A stretch of DNA of 64,000 nt, from contig CM049307.1 of the NCBI GenBank assembly GCA_026874595.1, positions 21,241,079-21,305,078 of the forward strand, in the 5' to 3' direction. How positions within the stretch are numbered: position 1 is the first letter of the stretch; every line of letters begins with the position of its first letter. This stretch comes from Sipunculus nudus. Its lineage: Eukaryota; Annelida; Sipuncula; Golfingiida; Sipunculidae. The position numbers and the translations under genes were made by a program. Of the stretch, positions 57,245 through 64,000 are shown piece after piece. The notes beneath the pieces are model-generated. The model did not search any database and was not told where the DNA came from. It saw only the letters and a list, made by a program, of their open reading frames with translations.

Positions 57245-60200
57245 AGCTCAGCTGACTATAAGTCATCTGAGCTATAGTCATGGTCCATTGTCCGTTGTCC
57301 ATCCGTCTGTCTGTCCGTCCGTCCGTCCGTCCGTAAGACTGGCACTTTTTGACACCATAGGACCTACGAATCTGAAATTTGGCATACAGTTAGATGTCTC
57401 CAAAATCTCCTACCATGCCGAAAATTGGGTCAATAGGACCTCGTTCCTTCGAGATATTAAGGAAAAACCTCAATTTTTTTTATTAGAAATCTATTTTTAC
57501 ACTTTTTACAGGACTGCCTAATATCAAAACCACTCATCTGGTTTTCTTCATATTTACCATAAATATTCCTCTATATAGTTCCTATGTACATGCCAGAAAT
57601 TAAGTCAGTATTATTTAATTTAAAAAAGTTATGGGCCCAAACATAATGGACTTTGTAAAAAAATCAGGAAAGATATTTGGTCACTTAAGACCAAAAGTGT
57701 TAAAGGTAGGGACTTTTTTTCAGTAATACAGCTTTAATTAATCAAAATTTAATTGTATACCAAAATTTAGATCAAAATCTGTTAAATTTTTTTAAATATT
57801 GGCAAAAATATAAAATTGGTACCTTAAATTTTGCCCAACGTTGGCCACGGCACGTTTTTTTCCTGTAAGTACTGTGGATTTAATTTTCACAGCATGTACA
57901 CATAAGGATTTAATCTGTTAAAATCTGAAATTTGAAAATAAAAGCTGCAAAATTAGGCTAGTTATTGAATTTTTTTGGAGGCTCTTGTTGTATTCCCATA
58001 CATTGTCAAGCAGTCCACTTTGATGACTGTAGGTCATTCAGTGCACATCTCTATGCTCCCCAGGCTGTTGGCATAATGTTAGATGTCCCCTAAATCTCCT
58101 ACCATACCGAAAATTGGGTCATTAAGACTTCGTTCCTTCAAGATATTAAGGAAAAACCTCTGTTTTCAATAAAAAGCCATTGTTACACTTCAAGGCTGCC
58201 TAATATCAAAAACACTGATCTGTTTTTGATCATATTTAGTATTCACATTCTTTTATACATTTTCTATGAACATACCAAAAATTAGGTCAAAATTGGGTAT
58301 TATTTTGAAGTTATGGGCCAAAATATAATGCAATTTTTTAAAAATCAGGAAATATATTTACTCACCTAACATGAGAATTGCTGAACCTAGAGACTTTTTT
58401 TTCAGGAATATATTTATTTAATCAAGATTCAATTGTTTACCCAAAATTAGATCTGAATTTTGCAAATTTGTCAAGTTATTAGCATAAATAAAAAATCAAT
58501 ACCTTATATTTCGTCCAAAGTTGGCAATGGCACTTTTTTCCTTGTAAGCACTGTTGATTTAATTTTCACAGCATATATACATAAGGATTTAATCTTTTAA
58601 AATCTGAAATTTCAAAGAAATTGATTGGAAAGAATAGCTTTTATTCTTGTTTTCATACACCATGTCAAGTGTTGTTTACATCTAGCCCACCTAGTAGTAC
58701 AGCCTTCACTTGCATTATGTAACCCACCCAAGGCAATTTGCCTTGGCTCAGCACGGCCACTACCAGCAGGCTTCCCCTCTGCCCTGCACTCCCCCCCCCC
58801 TATATGGTGCATAAACTAGATGAATGTTATTATTTTCTGTATTTGATTCATTCTTATTCTAGGCTATGCTACATTTTAGATTTTGTATTGTAACACCAGG
58901 GTTACAATAATTAAAGTGTACATTTAATTGTGTCCACAAAGTGGTGTATTGCTATGAAAGTGTGGATGTTCATCAGATACGTAATTCCTTACTTCAGAAG
59001 AGTAAAAACTTCACCAGGTGTGAAATTGACTATTAATTCCAGTAATAAATTAAAACTGGGATAGTAATTAGCACAATGATATTGTTTGTCCATCATTCAA
59101 CCAACAGTGTGTATACTTTATTTGAAAAGATGTTTTATTTTATCAAATTTACTGAATCTTTTATTTTATTTTGGTGAATAAAATTAAGCATGCACTGAAA
59201 ACTCCAATGTGCAAAACTTTTTAATAGTAATTCAAGGAATATTCTTATAGATGCCATGTTGTGGCATTATTTTCTTTTAAATTCAGTTTAAACATTTATG
59301 ATTTAAAAATAATAAAATATATGTGTATGCATAATATGACCCAATGAGCTACACTCTGGATATATAATGATTGCAACTTTTGCAACAATTCTAATATTTT
59401 AACTTATAGTTTCAGTTTTATTACTCTGTATATATAATGATTGCAACTTTTGCAACAATTCTAATATTTTAACTTATATTTTCAGTTTTTTTTATTAAAA
59501 ATTTATAAAACCTGTTAATAAAAAAAATGATTCAGATAAAAACTTCTTAATGGAAAAAGTGGATATGCTAAAAAATAGTTTTTTTTATATATAAACTTGA
59601 ATGCATTATTCCCTTGAAAGTGAAATAAAAGTATTAGTCCATTCTGTCCACTTGCCTGTCCATCTGTAAATTTTCATATGCATCACAGTATCTCAAAACT
59701 TTTACTGTTTTCTTCATGACACTTTTGTCAGAGTATTAGTTTGCAATCATGTTTAGAACTTTACTATAACCATGTAGGAGGGCCCCTTTCCTCTTAGCTT
59801 TTCATATTCTTATATAAATGTAAAACATTACAATAGAATATTTCTACATCCACGTTCGTGCTGCCCTCACTTTTCCCTCCTCCGAACCCCATCCCAAAGT
59901 CAGCCTCAGTAAGCAAGAACAAGTTGAATCAGATATATTCATACTTTAATATTTTGTATAACTATTCGTCCATAGGTACCTATGTACATGCCAAAAATTA
60001 TTTAAATATTGTGTAATATGTAGACATAGTGGGCATCAAAATAATGTACCTTGTCAAGACTAAAGAGTTATTATGTCATACAGTCACAAATTCATAAATC
60101 AATTCATCAGCATAGTTAATCATAACATCATATCTGTCAAATTGAAAGCTTGCAGACTACCATACACTTTAGATCCTTCAACAAATAGCCTTATCATCAT

Positions 60201-60491
60201 TCTACTACTGCTTATTATTGCTGTCATTGCATTCATATTTGCTCAAATATATCACAATTTTCAACCCCTCCTAAATTAATAAAAAATAAACCACTATATT
60301 TTACTCTATTAATCCATCAGTCAGGTAATTTCATTTATCATTTACTCACATATTACATTACAGTCCTTTATAATAGCCCAACATGTCCATGGTATTCATA
60401 AGCTTTATCGACTCGTTATAGTATCACAGTGGAGAAACATTTATAGTCCAATCACGATCAGCTGAGCGCTGTGACGCATGGGTCCCTTGTT
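57245..60491 (+). mobile_element. Family A repeat element, copy 2 (different core)
   Basis: The 5' hairpin has the same arms as copy 1 (AGCTCAGCTGACT and AGTCATCTGAGCT, loop ATA), followed by GTCC runs (57287-57334). The 3' end carries TCAGCTGAGC (60458-60467), the inverted 5' sequence, then a decayed hairpin (GACGCATGGGTC) and CTTGTT. The core is unlike that of copy 1: about 690-base units containing CTAAATCTCCTACCAT, CCGAAAATTGGGTCA and GAGATATTAAGGAAAAACCTC at about 57390 and 58080, with a remnant at about 59980. Inserted in or beside family C sequence, which appears on both sides. Confidence 0.72.
59353..59489. repeat. Tandem duplication, 70-base unit
   Basis: Two units starting ACTCTG(G/T)ATATATAATG and containing GCAACTTTTGCAACAATTC; nearly identical, so recent. 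Confidence 0.85.
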
Positions 60492-60644
60492 TCTCTATAA
60501 AATCTAAGAAAATGCAGAGTTTTTCAGATGGCTAATTTTTTGCATTAAATTTCATGATGCTAGCTCAAGTCTGTAGAGAGAATGGGTTAACGTACAGACG
60601 ACGGACGCCGCCACACCATCGCGTTAGCTCACAGGTTCACTAAA
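60492..60644 (-). repeat. Family C repeat, inverted 5' end
   Basis: Contains ATAAAATCTAAG, TTTCATGATGCTAGCTC and AACGTACAGACGACGGACG, and ends AGCTCACAGGTTCACTAAA, the complement of the family C head. Confidence 0.7.
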
Positions 60645-61079
60645 AATTACTACAGATGTATATTGAATGCAAAATTATAATACAGATACATCTCACTGAT
60701 GGCAAAATATTGATTTGAGTCTGGATACCAGTTATTTATAATCCATGTATACTAGCCATCTTTATATACCCACAGAGAGCTGTATACCTGTGATTGTTAA
60801 CATTGCCTGGCATGAGGAATATCAAAAATCATAAATCTACATTTTTTAAAAAGCTTTTAAAAACATTCTTGTAAATATTAACTATAGATAACCTGAAATC
60901 TAAATGTCTAGAGGCATGATGTAACGGATGCTGATAAACAGGTGTCAGGCTAGATGAATCTGCTTTACACAGCTAACATATATGGTAAAATGACTCAATT
61001 CAATCTTTATAATTCAGCCACAATTCATTCTTTGGAACCATAAAAGACAATTATTATAAGAATTATTCAGGGGATTATT

Positions 61080-61994
61080 CTTGTAAAATATTAAACAAAT
61101 TGGCCTCAGTGGCGTCAGTTAAAAAACGTTTAACAGTTTTATAACTCGTATGGGAAAATACAGCAAAATGGCTAGGTAAGCTTCCCATAATTCAGCCAAA
61201 AATCACTGAACCAAAACAATTTGAATAAACTTGAATGATCATCTAAGGATAATTAATGAGTGAGATTAAAGAATTTTGCCCAGTGATTTTTTATAAGAAG
61301 ATCTTTGTAGCCACTGAGCTTAAATGGGCTGTTATGGCATATGACTAAATTCAGCTTCCCATAACTCGGCCAAAAGGCACTGAACTGAGACCATTCGAAC
61401 AGACTTCAGAAAGCACTACCCTAAGATCATTTCTGTGCGATATTAAACAATTTGGCCATATGGTTTCAGAAAAGAAGTTTTTGTAGCCGTCAGTATGATG
61501 GCACTGATGACCCCCGTACAAAAAAGGCTGATGCAGGTGGCGCCACAAATACCTCAATTTCAGATATGACTCATGTGACCAACATTGGCATAAAATGTGG
61601 TGATGATAGCTTCAGCCATTTCTGAGATGGTAATTTTAGTATGCCTTTTTGGACAGATGACTAAGTTCAACTTCCTGTAAATCGGCCAAAAATCAGCGAA
61701 TTTAAACCAGTCGAACAAACTTGAGAGAGGTTGTTCCAGGAATAATTTCTATGAAATATTGGACAATTTGGCTGAACAGTCTCAGAGAAGAAGATTTTTA
61801 AAGCTTTTTTTAGCTTTATCCCTATAAAATCTAAGAAATAAGCAAAATCCAATAGAGTTTTTATGTGACTAATTTTTGGCATAAAATTTCGTGATGCTAA
61901 CTCTTGTCGTTTTCAAAATAGTATGGATTAACGTACAGACGACGGACGCGAGACGACGCCACACCATCGCATAAGCTCAGAGGTTCGCTAAAAA
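61080..61994 (-). repeat. Family C repeat, long inverted copy
   Basis: Two or three internal units in complement orientation, each with a variant of CAATTTGGC, AGAAGAAG and ATTTCTGTG. One GGTGGCGCCACA lies near 61538. The right end is ACCATCGCATAAGCTC then AGAGGTTCGCTAAAAA. With the + copy at 53147 it brackets about 8.8 kb of repeats in inverted orientation. Confidence 0.72.
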
Positions 61995-62840
61995 GGGTGA
62001 ATATTGGCCTTGGCTGTGTATCTATGAAAAGAAAAAAAAACACGATCAAAACTTTCTTTTTTCAAATCCAAAGAATCCTCGAAATACAAAATTGAAAGAA
62101 TTTGTCTGATTTACCTATTTAAATTGGTCATTATATAAAATTTACTTAAAACTTTTCTTTATCAATATCCCAAGTTGTTGTAGAATAAAAAATTATTGGT
62201 CTGAACACTTCACATTATCATCATTACAAAAGTCCATGCATGGATAACCTTGGCATCTTGGATAGCATTATTGTATAAGAGTGGTGGCATTTGGATAGCA
62301 TTGTTGTTCTACAAGAGTGGTGATGCCACCTACTGTGCTTTTCATTTTTTTTTGCATTAGTAATATAGTAATTTAGAAACCGGATTAGCAGAAACATTAC
62401 AGTTTCAGTTGTATACAAAACACTAAATGTAGTCTGAGCCTACATTTAGTCAAGTTCCTCAACTTTGTGTGTTACATTGTTACTATGACCAAATCTATTG
62501 TTAGATGAGACCTGTGTCGGCTCCAGAACAAGGTTGTTCTTTATATACACTGGCCCATGATTGGAATAAAGAAATTGACCAATCTCTCAGATGTAAACAC
62601 TCCTCAAGCAGCTGATATAAGCTGCAATCAGTCTCTCTCTTTATCGCTTTAACCGCCTATGGCTTATGTTACTATATTGTTAAACGGACGAAAAATAAAA
62701 TTTTGTATTTGTATGTTTTGTATTTAGCCTCTTAACCAAAATATGCCCTCATTTCCTGTGTGTTACAAGAGGATTATCCACAACAAGTTAACCAGTTTGT
62801 TGATGATTTGATTTTTTACTAATTAGTCTACTCCATCACA

Positions 62841-63060
62841 GGGGCCTGGACAGTCGAGGGGTAAAATGCTCGGCTCTCTCCGCTGGCGACCTGGGTTCGA
62901 TCCCCGGCGTGGCTATGAGTGGATTGTAGTTGCCAGTCCAAGGCCGGTGGTTTTCTCCGGATTCCGCCACTTCTTGACACTACGGAACGCCACCGCCTGA
63001 GCCATGGAGAGTGTCTCGATTGGTTATAATAACTATTTGTATAATCCATGTAAAATAAAT
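62841..63060 (+). mobile_element. tRNA-derived SINE
   Basis: A tRNA-like 5' part with a good pol III B box (GGTTCGATCC, 62894-62903) in a T-arm-like context (ACCTGGGTTCGATCCCCGG). A tRNA-unrelated body (CCATGGAGAGTGTCTCG) follows, then the tail TTTGTATAATCCATGTAAA and an A/T-rich 3' end. About 220 bases. The acceptor and anticodon arms do not fold as a functional tRNA. Confidence 0.82.
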
Positions 63061-64000
63061 ATGTTTATAGTACTCCGGGAAAAAACGAATTATCTGTCTG
63101 CAGCAGTGCCTGTTTACCTCGGAAGCATGCATACGAATAGACTAACATAGTCCAGATCCTTTTTATATACTACTAGCTTATATACCCGGTATACCGGGCT
63201 TTTTACTGGGGTTGGGGAGATATATTTACTGAGATATTAAATGTTGGCTCATTTTTTTCTAAAAGTTAAAAGAAAATATTTATTTTTAGTGGGATACTCT
63301 CGGAATACGATATGTACAAATATTTTTTACAATAATTTTGTGGCGCTGTGCTCATGGTAATTTTAAAAAAACCTAACCCGGTATGTTTACCTTTTAGACC
63401 TGGTCAGTGATGGTATACATTGAGAACCGGAATGAGACGCGGGGGGATTCAGTGTTTCGTTGATATTCGACTGGTTTCTATCGTTGGACGTATAAAGAAA
63501 ATGTTGATGAGTGGAGCACATGACAGATTAATTAAATGTACTTTGCAAGGAAACAGTTCCTGAAGAAGAATAGGAAATGTGCGTATACATCCTAAGTAGC
63601 AGAAGCGGACCCAACGGGACTCCATGCAGAGGGTCCGTATCCAATTTTCGGCCCCCGCAACCTTTTTTCATCGTATCAGACAAATTTTGAGGCCTTAAAC
63701 CCCCGCCACCCCACCCCAGCCCTGTTCCTGAAATTGGGACCTTGAATTAGGTTTTGTCATTAATCTTCATGGATTAAACTCTCCATTTCATAAAGCGAGA
63801 AACATGTGTTTTTCTCTTTTACTGACCACGCACGTGGGTGAGAGCCTCGTTCAGATGTAAGCCAGACATGCTCACTGAAAGCAAGCGTTATTCATATGAA
63901 CAATAGTCCTTAGTGTTTGAGGTTGAGTGACCACGATACACGCATTCCGGCGATTGCCGAAGGCAGTTCGGCTGTGCTCGATCTAACAGCCGTGCATGTC
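63061..64000. other. Right edge, no gene recognised
   Basis: Unique sequence plus a degenerate stretch at about 63599-63730 that resembles the MITE family at 6.2 and 9.1 kb (CAGAAGCGGACCC and a C-rich right side) but lacks a convincing second end. Confidence 0.4.

Noticed and set aside
62841-62912. Functional tRNA gene
   Set aside because: The B box is good, but the acceptor and anticodon arms do not fold properly and a SINE body and tail follow.

Overview
The window is eukaryotic nuclear DNA: spliced genes with GT/AG introns, AT-rich intergenic sequence, long (AT)n and (GA)n tracts, and many dispersed repeats. It is most likely from a bivalve mollusc. The repeat family that opens with an AGCTCAGCTGACT hairpin followed by GTCCGTCTGTCC runs is of a kind common in bivalve genomes, and the acetylcholine-receptor subunit has a molluscan-looking anion-type pore. 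I assign class only, not species.

Two real genes are visible, both on the + strand. (1) The 3' five coding exons (10470-28424, 414 residues) of an alpha-type nicotinic acetylcholine receptor subunit. Its signal peptide and first extracellular exons were not found and probably lie upstream of base 1. All four internal splice phases agree. Loops A, B and C, the Cys-loop and M1-M4 are present. The residues entering M2 read Pro-Ala-Lys, the anion-channel pattern, instead of Gly-Glu-Lys. (2) A complete RPSA gene (40S ribosomal protein SA, laminin receptor; coding exons 47097-52621, 311 residues), with a non-coding first exon proposed near 44.7 kb. Three RPSA introns each hold one copy of the same H/ACA-type snoRNA.

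Layout: 1-10.4 kb is gene-poor, with two short inverted-repeat elements with target duplications and a 1.8-kb inverted structure. 10.5-28.4 kb is the receptor gene, its first visible intron carrying a 3.1-kb repeat element with a second element nested in it. 28.4-44.6 kb has no recognisable gene but holds two hairpin-headed repeat elements and several microsatellites. 44.6-52.7 kb is RPSA. 52.7-62 kb is almost solid dispersed repeat in both orientations. A tRNA-derived SINE lies at about 62.9 kb, with a diverged copy in an RPSA intron.

The most interesting structural signal is that three unrelated repeat families (called A, B and D here) share one terminal layout. Each has a 5' terminal hairpin, a copy of the 5' end inverted just inside the 3' end, and a small 3' hairpin a few bases before the terminus. 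This is the asymmetric-terminal-inverted-repeat layout of Helitron2/Helentron elements. Families A, B and C also share the 12-base palindrome GGTGGCGCCACC in their cores, despite otherwise different sequence.
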